Assembly (NCBI RefSeq): GCF_002954445.1
Contig: NZ_MQWA01000001.1
Span: 2,380,223 to 2,444,222, forward strand
Length of the DNA: 64,000 nucleotides
DNA from: Rubritalea profundi
Lineage (GTDB): Bacteria; Verrucomicrobiota; Verrucomicrobiia; Verrucomicrobiales; Akkermansiaceae
Direction of reading: 5' to 3'
The notes beneath the pieces are model-generated. The model had not been told where the DNA came from. It saw only the letters and a program-made list of their open reading frames with translations, and searched no databases. A program made the translations under genes and the position numbers. The stretch's first letter is position 1; each line of letters starts with the position of its first letter. Shown piece after piece: positions 55,025 through 63,928 of the stretch.

Positions 55025-58000
55025 CTAGTTGGTGGTGGATTTACGGTAGATGAAAGAATCGGAAGTGAGGAGCGAAATAATCACAGCATCGAAACTTCCT
55101 TCGTTGTCGAGATAGGCTTGTTCCGCATCGATTAGGGTTTTGGAGTCGGACAGGACTTCGTTGCGTCCCATGTAGTAGCGGAACGCGTGGCGGATGATGG
55201 ATTGGCGAACCTTGGCGGCTTTTGCTAGGCGGCCGATGAGATCGATAGCATCGCTCACATCTCCATCGAGCGCTGGGTCGTCGGTGCCGGCGAGCACGCC
55301 TTTGGCCACGACTGGGAGAGTTTTGTAGCTTGCCCGGCCATCTAGATGAATGGCCCTCTCCTTGGGGGCTTCTTTGATGAGGTTTTTCGGATGCTCGATG
55401 CGCTCCTGCTTGCGGAAGCGTCCGAAGTCGTCGTAGATCTCGAATGGTAGGCCGAGCGGGTCCATTTGTTGATGGCACTTCCAGCAGTATTCCTCGCCGG
55501 TCTTTTTCTCAAGTCGCTGGCGCAGAGTTTTGTGGTGGTCCTCTGGGATGACGGCATCGACGGTTATTGGCACATCGGGGATGGTTCCTGCGAGCAATTT
55601 CTCACGCACCCATTTACCGCGACGCACCGGGTCGTTTTCTAGGTTGAGTGAATGAGCAATGAGCCAGGCTGGGTGAGTGAGGATGCCTTTTCGGTTGGCG
55701 ATCTTAGCCGGCTGAGTGGTTGGGTAGTCCCAGTTGGCGTAATCTATGTTGAACAACCGGCCGACATGTTCGCCGCGCATCCGCGTTCCTGTCCGTGTCG
55801 CGGCCTCGCCTTTGTTCCAGTGAGCTAGGGGGATGGGGTCATAAGGTGGGGCGGATTTCTGGCCGTTTCCGAAGCGTAGCGTGTAGCTCGTCATGGTGGT
55901 TTTAAATGTTCTCACCCAGTTTTTCTTGCGTTTGCCTTTGAGGAAGTCCGGGAAGACGGTGCCCATCATTTTCATCTCGCTGATAAAGTCCCAGTGCTTG
56001 TAGAGTTCCTCTTCGGTGAAATTATTCCAGTCGTAGTCTTTAAAGTAATCGTAGATTTTCTTGATCCGATCCGAGGATGCCTTCATCGCCGCGTTGTCGC
56101 TGGAGTGATAGACGTAGAACTTCTCGGTGGTGAGTAGTTCTTCGATGACATTTTTGTCCTGCTGCAGGATGTGATCTACCAGCATGTCAGCTTCATCGAC
56201 CAGCCGGCCTTTGACGTTGTCATAACTGGTGGCGTTGCTCAGGCGGGCGTCGTCTTTGAACAGCGTCATCGCCTTGGTGTAGCCAAAGAACTCGCGGAAA
56301 AAGCGTAGTTTCCGGATTGGGGTGTTGGTGATGCTCGAGTTAAAACCGGCTTTCTGGACGGTTTCGTCGATGACGTAATATTGATCGCGCCGCTTGAGCA
56401 TGCGAGTCACTTCACGTCGGTAGTCATCCAGTGTGCTGAGTCGACCATCCTTGACGGCGGTAACCAATTCTTGATCGGGAGCGCTGTCGGTTAGTGCGTA
56501 CGCGAGTGCGTAGCTGGCATCGCGTGGAGACATCATGCGGCGGCCATGTTGATCGGCCGAGCCCTGACCAAACTCTGAACGGTAGGCCAGCTCGGAGCTC
56601 AGGATCAGAGTCTCAATGAGTTTGGCGATAGCTTGTTGATTACTCAGCGTCTGCATGTAGTTCTCTGTCAATGCCATGTTTTCCTGTGATTCTTGTGCGG
56701 TGGGTTCACGCTCGAGGATTTTGAGAAAGAGTTCATCGACGAGCTCACCGATTTGTTTTTTACCCGCTTGTCCTGCTGCTGTTCGTTCGGCCTGGAATGA
56801 CGCATCCCATTCGGCCATGCATTTCTCGATGATCTGGCTGTAGCGGTCGTCCTGTTTCCGATGTTTTCTGATCGCTGTCTCGATGATTTCCATCTCCGCA
56901 TCAGACCGCGGTTTGTAGGGTTCCGGCTGATAGTTCTTCTTTTTAATATTTCCGTAGATGAGCGCCATGTCCCACTGCTTGTCTAGGACCTTCATGATAT
57001 TGATCCGCATGCGAATCCGCTTTTCGTGAATGCCGAAGGCGAACCAGTCTCGCTCACACTTTTCGATGACGTCCTCAAAGGTGACGTTGTCACGTTTATA
57101 CATTCCGACTCCGAGATAGATCGCTCTGAGATCCTGCGCTTCGTATCTAGCCAGCAGACCGACATTGTCCCGCTTCGTGAGATTCCCTTTTCCATCGGTG
57201 AATTCCGGAACTTCTTCCACCTGCTCCCTGACGAATGTGGGCAGCAGAGCTTCGTGGCGCTCCTTGTGCAGATCTTGCGCGACCTTCTTGATATGGCTGG
57301 TCAGAAAGCGCTCCCGGGACGCGAGGACTTCCCGATGCTCGAGCTCCATCTGCATAATGCGGTACATAGCTGGGTAGTGAGCCTTCATTGTCTGCTCCGA
57401 CGACATGTGAGCGGCTATTTTTTTAGCGTTGGAGATCATCGTCAGCAGGTGGCCACCGGTCAGTGCGGTGGTGTCGTAGTAGCGCACGCCGATATTGTCG
57501 GGGAGTAGGAAGGGGTTGGTGATGCTCTGGCGCAGGCTGCCACCACCAAATCGCGTGTTGAGAGTGACTCCGTTGTCGCCGATGACGGTTCTTCTTTTGC
57601 CATCGATGGTTCTTAAGCTCGGGTGGTCGATGAGTTGATTGATCTTGGCATTGAAAATGAACTCGCTGACGAGCCAGCGGCGGTCGCGGGTGAATCCAGG
57701 TAGATTTTTGTACTCGCCCGAGAACAGCTTGTTGTGATCGACGTAGTTCCCGAACTCTGGTCTTTTGAGAGTTTCTGAGAGTCTGGAGGCATCGTGCTGC
57801 TTGAGTTCGCTGGAAACCCATTCGATCAAGGCTGTTCGCTCCTCAGTGGTTGGCTGGCTCTTCTTTTTCTTTGGAGGCATTTCCTCGAAGAAAAGTTGCT
57901 CTTGAATTTTGTTGAGAAGGCCTAAACGGGCATCCAGTGAGTGTGTGGCCAACTGATCCAAGCGGATGTCGCCCTTCTGCTTGTCCTCGTCGTGGCAGGC

Positions 58001-58135
58001 GTAGCAGTAGACGTCTAGTAAGATATCGATCTTCTCAGGCACGGCCCATGCAGATACTTTTTTCTCGGCCCCAGCCAGCGTTATGGCGCTAAGCGGTATC
58101 GCCAGAATGGCGGCCAATGTTCTTAATGTCATCAT
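55025..58135 (-). CDS. DUF1592 family secreted multi-domain heme protein
   Basis: The 1036-aa product has a signal peptide (about 1-23) and a planctomycete-type cytochrome c domain with CYACH (Cys44, Cys47, His48), followed by EEMPPKKKK. The DUF1587/DUF1592/DUF1588 series is next (FTRDRRWLVSEFIFNAKINQ, LSSELAYRSEFG, GILTHPAWL). A second heme motif CWKCH precedes MDPLGLPFEIYDDFGRFR, and a DUF1585 tail carries RHAFRYYMGRNE. PVC bacteria carry many such proteins, thought to take part in extracellular oxidation linked to polysaccharide use; the actual reaction is undetermined. First gene of the four-gene operon. Confidence 0.9.
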   Translation of the reverse strand: MMTLRTLAAILAIPLSAITLAGAEKKVSAWAVPEKIDILLDVYCYACHDEDKQKGDIRLDQLATHSLDARLGLLNKIQEQLFFEEMPPKKKKSQPTTEERTALIEWVSSELKQHDASRLSETLKRPEFGNYVDHNKLFSGEYKNLPGFTRDRRWLVSEFIFNAKINQLIDHPSLRTIDGKRRTVIGDNGVTLNTRFGGGSLRQSITNPFLLPDNIGVRYYDTTALTGGHLLTMISNAKKIAAHMSSEQTMKAHYPAMYRIMQMELEHREVLASRERFLTSHIKKVAQDLHKERHEALLPTFVREQVEEVPEFTDGKGNLTKRDNVGLLARYEAQDLRAIYLGVGMYKRDNVTFEDVIEKCERDWFAFGIHEKRIRMRINIMKVLDKQWDMALIYGNIKKKNYQPEPYKPRSDAEMEIIETAIRKHRKQDDRYSQIIEKCMAEWDASFQAERTAAGQAGKKQIGELVDELFLKILEREPTAQESQENMALTENYMQTLSNQQAIAKLIETLILSSELAYRSEFGQGSADQHGRRMMSPRDASYALAYALTDSAPDQELVTAVKDGRLSTLDDYRREVTRMLKRRDQYYVIDETVQKAGFNSSITNTPIRKLRFFREFFGYTKAMTLFKDDARLSNATSYDNVKGRLVDEADMLVDHILQQDKNVIEELLTTEKFYVYHSSDNAAMKASSDRIKKIYDYFKDYDWNNFTEEELYKHWDFISEMKMMGTVFPDFLKGKRKKNWVRTFKTTMTSYTLRFGNGQKSAPPYDPIPLAHWNKGEAATRTGTRMRGEHVGRLFNIDYANWDYPTTQPAKIANRKGILTHPAWLIAHSLNLENDPVRRGKWVREKLLAGTIPDVPITVDAVIPEDHHKTLRQRLEKKTGEEYCWKCHQQMDPLGLPFEIYDDFGRFRKQERIEHPKNLIKEAPKERAIHLDGRASYKTLPVVAKGVLAGTDDPALDGDVSDAIDLIGRLAKAAKVRQSIIRHAFRYYMGRNEVLSDSKTLIDAEQAYLDNEGSFDAVIISLLTSDSFIYRKSTTN

Positions 58136-58469
58136 GTGTCCTTGAATTTCTAATAGCTGTGGTTAGCACGCGCGGTTGCATTTTTCAGCTAGATTTGTGC
58201 AGCGCGTTGAAGTAGCCAGATTTAGTGCATAGATACTGGCTGTCACAGGTTTTCTTACTTTTATTTTTGGAGTGTGACATTTATCCAGATCCATCAGGGT
58301 GATGAACGTGAGTTGGCTGAAGTGGTTCACCTATCTGAGGATTTCCTCATAGAAGAAGGAAACCTATTATCCATGTGCCGCTTACATGCAAGTCCAACGG
58401 GCGCACCACAAGCAATTACCCCCAAAAAACATTCCTCGTTTGAGGTGAACACACAGGTGGCACCGTCTG
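58136..58469. other. Upstream region of the DUF1592 operon
   Basis: 335 bp without a recognised gene. It should contain the minus-strand promoter of the DUF1592 operon. A short plus frame (58274-58552) matches no family and runs out of frame with the alpha-galactosidase remnant that follows, so it is not called. Confidence 0.4.
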
Positions 58470-58964
58470 GGTTTTCAGTTTGTCGAATCAACCAACGGTC
58501 GATCTGCCCCAGTCACAAAACCGTTATCACTCAGCCGCCAGTTCGGGCTTAATTCCGGGGAGAAATACATCCTCTTCGATTTCTGGAATCAAGCGCTTCT
58601 GGGGGTGGTATCCGACCAGACGACCATTGAGGTTGCAGGTCACGATACCCGGGTGTTGCTTGTGCATCAATCATTAGATCGGCCGCAGTTGTCCGGCACC
58701 TCGCGGCATCTCACCGGCGCCTACTCCATCAAGGACCCGTCCTGGGATGCTGCGGCGACCACCCTCAAAGGCCAATCCGACATCGTGCCAGGTGAGGACT
58801 ACACACTGTTCTTCCATCTCCCACCAGGCAGGCCGACGGCCTCGACAGCAGCTGCCTCGACCGGTGGTAAACCGATTCCAGTCAGGCTGGAAAGAAAAGG
58901 CGACCTCCTGTCGGTCAGCTTCAAGAGCCCAGAGTCTCCCGTCGCGTGGCAAATTAAATTCTGA
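58470..58964 (+). pseudogene. C-terminal fragment of an alpha-galactosidase-like glycoside hydrolase
   Basis: The plus-strand frame reads SLSRQFGLNSGEKYILFDFW, VEVAGHDTRVLLVH-type sequence (here IEVAGHDTRVLLVH), RPQLSGTSRHLTGAYSIKD and DYTLFFHLPPG. This is the beta-sandwich tail typical of GH27/GH36-like alpha-galactosidases of Verrucomicrobia and Bacteroidetes. The catalytic TIM barrel is absent; homology starts abruptly near 58470-58500. The tail itself is intact to its stop, so the deletion may be fairly recent. Family assignment is from recognition of the tail only. Confidence 0.6.
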
Positions 58965-59075
58965 GCCCCTCCAAGTCTTTCCGTAATATCCTGTATTTCG
59001 AGGTTCAAAATTGATGTAGCAACCCATCCCCACGGGAATTGAATGTTCCATGCAGGCTGTTGGATATTGAATATT

Positions 59076-60140
59076 TTACTTAGGCACCGGTCCCATCGTC
59101 CCGCCCTCGATGAACTCGGCGTCGATCATACTCTGGCGGGTATCTTCTTTCCCTTGCCTGATGTTATTAGTCCAGCGCACGATCCGGTTCACTATGGGCT
59201 GGTCATTCCAGCTGACATGCGAGATCGACGGCTGGAAGCGGTTGAAATACGAGGCCTTGTCGATGCAGATCAACGAAACATCCTGCGGCACCCCGAGTCT
59301 CCGGTTGAGCAGAAATTGGGCCGTGGCGAAGTATTGCGCCGCGCTGTAGATGAAAATCGCGGTGGGCGGGGTGCTCGCAAACAGTGATTCGAGGCATCTG
59401 TAAAAACCATCGAATCCTCCCTCCCAACCCGGCATGTTGTATTTGCCCGCATCGATACCGTGAGCTGTCAGTTCATCGAGAAATGTAGAACCGCCGCTGA
59501 GTACTGCATTTGATAGGGTGACGTGCTCGTCCAGCATCACAATCCGTCGGTGCCCGAGACTGATCAGCCGACGCGTTGCAGCAACAATAGAGGGCCGCTG
59601 GTTCGGCGCGATGCCCGCGATTCTCAATCTGCCGAACCCACCGTACAGCGCGAAGACCGGAACCTGCCGTTGCACGAAACATTGAAGGACTTCCCCTGAA
59701 CCGCCAGCCACCACCCAGGCGTCCGCCTCGGTTTCCTTGATCATGCTGGCGAGTCGCCGCATATTCCCCCCAATGTCGGTTAGGTTTTTCCGCGCATGGA
59801 GGACCGTGTGTCCCGCCGCCTTTAGCTTGTCCTGAAACCGGGTGAACAAATCGTGTGATTCGTCGCCTTTTTCGTAAAATAAAACCGCCACCCGCAGTGC
59901 CAGCGGGGCATGACCCTCCGGCAGCGCGATCTTGCGCTGGAGTCCGCGCCCTTGGTTCAGCAGTAGTCCCTCGTCCTCGAGCATCCGCAGCGCGGCCTTC
60001 ACGGTTTTGTGGCCAACCCCCAGTTCTTCCACCAGCGAGTTCACCCCAGGCATCGTCCCGCTCAATCCTCCCCGCAGCAGCTCCGCCCGCAGATGCTCGG
60101 CTACCTGTTCGACGGCGGAAAGAACGGTGATGGGTTGCAT
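59076..60140 (-). CDS. GntR-LacI hybrid transcriptional regulator
   Basis: The 354-aa product has an N-terminal GntR winged helix (about residues 5-75; AEHLRAELLRGGLSGTMPGV, LVEELGVGHKTVKAALRMLEDEGLL) fused to a LacI/periplasmic-binding-type sensor (about 95-350; ADAWVVAGGS, GHRRIVMLDEH, PTAIFIYSA and VSLICID). The start at 60140 gives the usual N-terminus; the 68 extra in-frame residues upstream look non-coding. It is divergent from the PEP-CTERM gene with a 166-bp gap, suggesting local control of that gene or a lost sugar locus. A tail fragment of a paralogue lies at 45485-45697. Confidence 0.87.
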   Translation of the reverse strand: MQPITVLSAVEQVAEHLRAELLRGGLSGTMPGVNSLVEELGVGHKTVKAALRMLEDEGLLLNQGRGLQRKIALPEGHAPLALRVAVLFYEKGDESHDLFTRFQDKLKAAGHTVLHARKNLTDIGGNMRRLASMIKETEADAWVVAGGSGEVLQCFVQRQVPVFALYGGFGRLRIAGIAPNQRPSIVAATRRLISLGHRRIVMLDEHVTLSNAVLSGGSTFLDELTAHGIDAGKYNMPGWEGGFDGFYRCLESLFASTPPTAIFIYSAAQYFATAQFLLNRRLGVPQDVSLICIDKASYFNRFQPSISHVSWNDQPIVNRIVRWTNNIRQGKEDTRQSMIDAEFIEGGTMGPVPK

Positions 60141-60306
60141 GAAGTTAACGTGGTCCCAAAGGAGCCAACCGTCAACGAGGAATAACCTTCTACTGTGTGC
60201 GTGTGCAAAAAGCGTGCGAATGAGCAACTCATGTCCGGTTTGTCCACGTTTGGAGAGGACCGGCAGCTCGCTAATAACTAAGAAAACACAACCCAAGTAA
60301 CAAAAT

Positions 60307-61041
60307 ATGAAATTGAATAAATCAATTAAAACAACCCTCTCCATCGCGGCAATCGCTGGGCTGGCTCTTACCGGCGCAGCCCATGCAACGGTCCTGATCG
60401 ACTTCGAGTCCTACTCCCTTGGTAGCATCGACGGCTAGGGCCCTTGGGTCGACTTTCCGGGTTCCCTTGACTTGCTCGTTAGCTCGACGGAAGCTCTGGG
60501 TACGCAGTCGTTCGAACTTCAATCCGATGGCACCACGTACGGTTCGGATATCTACATAGAGTAATTGTTTGGCGCACCGATTACCTCGGGACAGGTGACC
60601 ATTGCCTTCCAAACCTACCTACCGGGCGGTTACGACGCCCACCTCGCCTTGTACCACTCACAGGTAGCGGGTAATGGAGCATTCGACACAGGCGGATTCC
60701 CTGTGCTGCAGGGTGATACCGGGTTGATCGTAAATGGGGCAAGCTCGGCGGCCCTCGTTTTCGACGCTTGGACGGAAGTTAAACTGGAGATCGACCTGGA
60801 TGCCGATACGCTCGACATCTCGTACGGTGGCGTTGTGTTCCATTCGGGTGCCTGGGACAACACCGATCCTGGCGCTAACTCGCCAAGCGTTGGTGGAATT
60901 AATTGGTGGCAAGCTGGACCCAACAGCAGTGGAACCTCCGCCTACATCGATGATATCAGCCTGACGCAGGTTCCCGAGCCCTCCTCCGCAGCTCTGCTCG
61001 GACTTGGTGGACTCGCACTGATCCTCCGTCGTCGTAAATAA
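60307..61041 (+). pseudogene. PEP-CTERM protein gene with two in-frame stop codons
   Basis: From ATG 60307 the frame has a signal peptide (TLSIAAIAGLALTGAAHA), then VLIDFESYSLGSIDG followed by TAG at 60436. It resumes GPWVDFPGS..., meets TAA at 60562 after SDIYIE, then runs open (LFGAPITSGQVTIAFQTYLP...AYIDDISLTQ) to a PEP-CTERM sorting tail VPEPSSAALLGLGGLALIL plus RRRK. Reading both stops as residues gives one continuous protein of about 244 aa, a LamG/jelly-roll-like exported protein. Both stops could arise from a single C-to-T change in a Gln codon (CAG, CAA). Most likely a recent pseudogene or sequence errors. Confidence 0.75.
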
Positions 61042-61057
61042 CGCTTTGGCGGACAAG

Positions 61058-61077
61058 TCCTCCGTCGCCGTAAGTAA
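61058..61077 (+). repeat. Duplicated PEP-CTERM 3' end
   Basis: TCCTCCGTCGCCGTAAGTAA repeats, with two changes, the last 20 bases of the PEP-CTERM gene (61022-61041), coding LRRRK then stop. It is a short remnant of a duplication or of a second PEP-CTERM gene. Confidence 0.5.
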
Positions 61078-61106
61078 TCCGGCCTAGGAAAATCAACAAC
61101 CATTCC

Positions 61107-61145
61107 AACCCCACTCCCCATCACTCGGGGGGTGGGGTTTTTCTG
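61107..61145 (+). terminator. Rho-independent terminator after the PEP-CTERM gene
   Basis: AACCCCAC/GTGGGGTT stem extended by CCCC/GGGG, followed by TTTTC. It lies 66 bp after the PEP-CTERM stop. Confidence 0.8.
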
Positions 61146-61192
61146 TGTTAGTTGGTTCGCCGTTGGGCTAGCTGGCTAGCCCTGAGTGCATT

Positions 61193-63007
61193 TTATTCGA
61201 CCTGACTCTGAAATTTTTCCACATACGTCTGATCTTCTTTACTAAGATCAGCGAGTCCAAGAGTCGTGATGCGGCCATTATTCATACGAACTTGAACTTT
61301 GCCGGACTTACTATCGTAGCTAACGAGTCTGCCCTGAAAGGAACGTTTGCGGTCGGGGCTATAGAATGTGCGGCGTGCGCCCTGAGTTGATTTTGGAAGA
61401 CGATTGGTTCGGCTGTCTGATGTTTGGTTGGCGTTACCCTCCTGCCCCTGAATACGGAGTTTCGGAGTAGAATAGCTGTAGGCAAACGCCACCGCTGCCG
61501 TGGTGTGATTGCGAATGTTTCCGCGGTAGTATGAGAAGTCGGCATAATCGCGGGCGGGGAGAATGACGTAGGAGTCACTGCCATGGCAGCGTGCCATATT
61601 GATCCAGGCCTTGTAGTAGCTGGACACCTTCTTCTTCAGTTTGGCATCATCAGACGCGTAGGTCCCAGCCCATCCCCAAGTGAGTCCCATGAGGGCACAG
61701 GCATGGCCATCCGGCATGTCCTTGTAGGAGGCGTCAATATTGGAGAGGTGCAGCTTCATCATCTCCTTCGAGCCCTCGCGCTCCGGCGAAAGTTTGTGAA
61801 CCAGATAGCCGAGGCCCGACTTGTGGGATGCTCCGTTGCGGGTGCTCGATTTCCAGCGTTCCGAGTCAATCGGTCCATTGTTTAGAGTGAACTCGCCGCC
61901 GTAGGCAATCTTACCGGCATTGGTGGTGCCGTAATCGAGGAACTGGAAACTGCGATCAACCGCCTGCTGGTCGACTTCTACTCCACACTGCTTGCTGAAC
62001 TGCCAGGTCATGAGGGCCAGACAGGTAGGCCATTGCATCGGTCCGTATCCGCCACCTCCCCGAGCCACAATCACGTCGTATGGTTCATGGCCAAAGCCTC
62101 CTTCGTAGAGTGCCTGGTGTTTATCGATGATGGATTGATCGATGTTTTTGATCTGCTTGGATTTCCAGTGATGGATCGGAGCCTTCCACTGTGCTTTTGC
62201 TAGAAGGTCTTGAGTTTTACCCAAGGTCTTCAATACCTTTCTGTCACCTGTGAGCATGTGGTATTCAGCTAAAACAATCCCCTGAAATCCAAGATGCCAG
62301 GCCCTGGTTGTGTCATTATAGGGTTTGTTCCATGCCAGAGCCATGCGCTTGCCTGCGGTAAATACCTTGCGGTCGTCCGAACTGAGCATGGCAAGTGTGG
62401 CGATACAGCGACCCTGTGAATCAATGCCTCCGGGATTGTCCATCAGGTATTTGTAGGCTCGTTTCTTTAGAATGTCGGTTTTTGCGCAATTCACAGGAAA
62501 GGTGTCGGCGAAGCGACCCAGCTTTTCGAGTTGTACCTCGACCTCGAGTTTTGCTCCGTGACGGTCGACCATGAGCTTGAGAACGCCTTCATCACCCTCG
62601 CTGTCTTCGATAGCTAGGCCCATGTCTTGAATAGGGCCCTCAATACCATGATTGCCATCGCCAAAGGTGTGTTTGGAAAACTTTTTCCCATTGGCTCCAT
62701 AGACCTCATCATCGATTCTCAACACGTCCGACGCCGGAGATTTCTTGAAGATGTATTTCACCACAAATGAGCGCTCTTTGAGGATGCCACGGGCTCCGGT
62801 CGGTCCCATGTTGACAAGAAATCCAGGGACAACGGCATCAGGTCCATCTTTACAGGGTTTATTCCAGCGTCCCTGATTGTCCGGGTCCTTGATTCCATAG
62901 GCGTCTCCCAGAAAGCTCATAAACAAAGCCATACAGGCGGCGATTCCAGTCAGCGAACTGCCGCTTTTAAATAGGGAGGGAAAAAAGTGGGTGTTTACGG
63001 TTTTCAT
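61193..63007 (-). CDS. Large secreted protein with (DUF6288-like) helical barrel and SHD1 tail
   Basis: 604 aa from ATG 63007. It has a signal peptide (about 1-38), an N-terminal PDZ-like region (LVNMGPTGARGILK, VLRIDDEVYGANG, VLKLMVDRHGAKLEVEVQL), then a long helical region with regularly spaced Gly/Trp/His segments (AWHLGFQGIVLAEYHMLTGD, YEGGFGHEPYDVIVARGGG, HACALMGLTWGWAG) resembling an alpha/alpha-barrel. An SHD1-like tail follows (about 545-600; RRTFYSPDRKRSFQGRLV). I place it tentatively in the DUF6288 group seen in Verrucomicrobia; no catalytic residues can be named. The upstream 14 in-frame residues are not signal-like, so 63007 is the start. Confidence 0.7.
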   Translation of the reverse strand: MKTVNTHFFPSLFKSGSSLTGIAACMALFMSFLGDAYGIKDPDNQGRWNKPCKDGPDAVVPGFLVNMGPTGARGILKERSFVVKYIFKKSPASDVLRIDDEVYGANGKKFSKHTFGDGNHGIEGPIQDMGLAIEDSEGDEGVLKLMVDRHGAKLEVEVQLEKLGRFADTFPVNCAKTDILKKRAYKYLMDNPGGIDSQGRCIATLAMLSSDDRKVFTAGKRMALAWNKPYNDTTRAWHLGFQGIVLAEYHMLTGDRKVLKTLGKTQDLLAKAQWKAPIHHWKSKQIKNIDQSIIDKHQALYEGGFGHEPYDVIVARGGGGYGPMQWPTCLALMTWQFSKQCGVEVDQQAVDRSFQFLDYGTTNAGKIAYGGEFTLNNGPIDSERWKSSTRNGASHKSGLGYLVHKLSPEREGSKEMMKLHLSNIDASYKDMPDGHACALMGLTWGWAGTYASDDAKLKKKVSSYYKAWINMARCHGSDSYVILPARDYADFSYYRGNIRNHTTAAVAFAYSYSTPKLRIQGQEGNANQTSDSRTNRLPKSTQGARRTFYSPDRKRSFQGRLVSYDSKSGKVQVRMNNGRITTLGLADLSKEDQTYVEKFQSQVE

Positions 63008-63073
63008 GATTCTTTCGGTTAATTTGGAGACTCTAGTCCCGTTACCCACCGTGCCAAGGAGATAAAAGGGGGG

Positions 63074-63102
63074 ACGTAGAGCGACCGTCTCGGTCGCTAT
63101 AA
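63074..63102. repeat. Dispersed palindrome, 'GCGACC' stem type, best copy
   Basis: CGTAGA-GCGACCG-TCT-CGGTCGC-TATAAA: a perfect 7-bp stem with a 3-nt loop and the same CGTAGA/TATAAA flanks as the AGAGGCT-type copies. It lies upstream of the gene at 61193-63007. Confidence 0.65.
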
Positions 63103-63162
63103 ATTCTTCCGGCGCAGCGCTGTCATTATCTTAAAAACCAGGCCTCACTTGATGATTGTCAG

Positions 63163-63179
63163 ATGCGAACTGGGGGGGG
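63163..63179 (+). repeat. Single copy of the GCGAACTGGGG motif
   Basis: ATGCGAACTGGGGGGGG, matching the tandem units at 63929-64000. It lies about 80 bp upstream of mazE, so the toxin-antitoxin pair is bracketed by this motif in the same orientation. Confidence 0.5.
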
Positions 63180-63260
63180 CTGGCATCTATTTCGGGGCTA
63201 TTTTTGGCTTCTATTTTGTCATTTACAACCGCATGAAAAGTTATAACATTGTATGAACAT

Positions 63261-63500
63261 ATGAAAACTGCAATTACTAAAATAGGAAATTCGAAGGGGC
63301 TGATCATTCCTGTGCAGCTCTTAAAACAATGTGGTTTTGAAAATGAGGTGTCTTTGGAGGTTAAGGATAATTCGTTGATCATTTCAAAGATTGGAAAACC
63401 CCGCTCAGGGTGGGAAGAGGCTTTCGAAAAAGCCGGTGTGGATCAAACCATGATGGACAATTTTGGTAACTCTTTTGATAAAGACGAATGGACATGGTAA
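63261..63500 (+). CDS. MazE/AbrB-type antitoxin
   Basis: The 79-aa product (from ATG 63261, MKTAITKIGNSKGLIIPVQL) has the SpoVT-AbrB swapped-hairpin DNA-binding domain in residues 1-45 and an acidic C-terminal tail (GWEEAFEKAGVDQ...FDKDEWTW) that typically wraps around the MazF toxin. The four extra in-frame residues from 63249 are less likely. Its stop overlaps the toxin start (TAATG), the standard toxin-antitoxin arrangement, and the pair is probably autoregulated. Confidence 0.85.
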   Translation: MKTAITKIGNSKGLIIPVQLLKQCGFENEVSLEVKDNSLIISKIGKPRSGWEEAFEKAGVDQTMMDNFGNSFDKDEWTW

Positions 63501-63811
63501 TGAGGTTTGATGTTTATCTCGTGTCACTCGATCCCACAAAGGGTTCTGAGATTAAAAAGACACGCCCATGTTTAATCATTTCACCCGATGAAATGAATAA
63601 AGGGCTCAATACAGTATTAATTGCTCCGATGACAACGGCACTCCGTCATTACCCAACGCGCGTAAAAATGACGTTTCAAAGTAAAAAAGGGGACATCGCG
63701 TTAGATCAGATCAGGGCAATCGACAAAGAACGTTTGATTAAGAAGTTAGGCTCTATTCATCCGGTTGCTGCCAGAAACACCTTGTCGGTATTGCAGGAAA
63801 TGTTTTCATAA
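63500..63811 (+). CDS. MazF/PemK-type endoribonuclease toxin
   Basis: The 103-aa product (from ATG 63500, MRFDVYLVSLDPTKGSEIKK) has the PemK/MazF core: RPCLIISPDEMNKGLNTVLIAPMT, the catalytic-region Arg and Thr residues, GDIALDQIRAIDKERLIKK and the C-terminal helix. MazF toxins cut mRNA at short sequences when the antitoxin is degraded. Alternative starts at 63488 and 63494 would lengthen the overlap with mazE. Intact. Confidence 0.88.
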   Translation: MRFDVYLVSLDPTKGSEIKKTRPCLIISPDEMNKGLNTVLIAPMTTALRHYPTRVKMTFQSKKGDIALDQIRAIDKERLIKKLGSIHPVAARNTLSVLQEMFS

Positions 63812-63928
63812 AAGGCGCAGCTTGTTGACCTGAAAGTGTTCTCAAGGCATAGGCAAAAAGACGTTGCAAATTATCTGAAGTGTTCGTCTGGCCGTCTGCC
63901 GATCCTGATGGCAGTCCATTCCCCATGG

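Noticed and set aside
58274..58552. 92-aa plus frame in the DUF1592 upstream region
   Set aside because: Composition is not protein-like and the frame conflicts with the alpha-galactosidase remnant that follows.
60307..61041. Reassigned stop codons in this organism
   Set aside because: Dozens of intact genes in the window end properly at TAG or TAA, so local mutation or error is far more likely.
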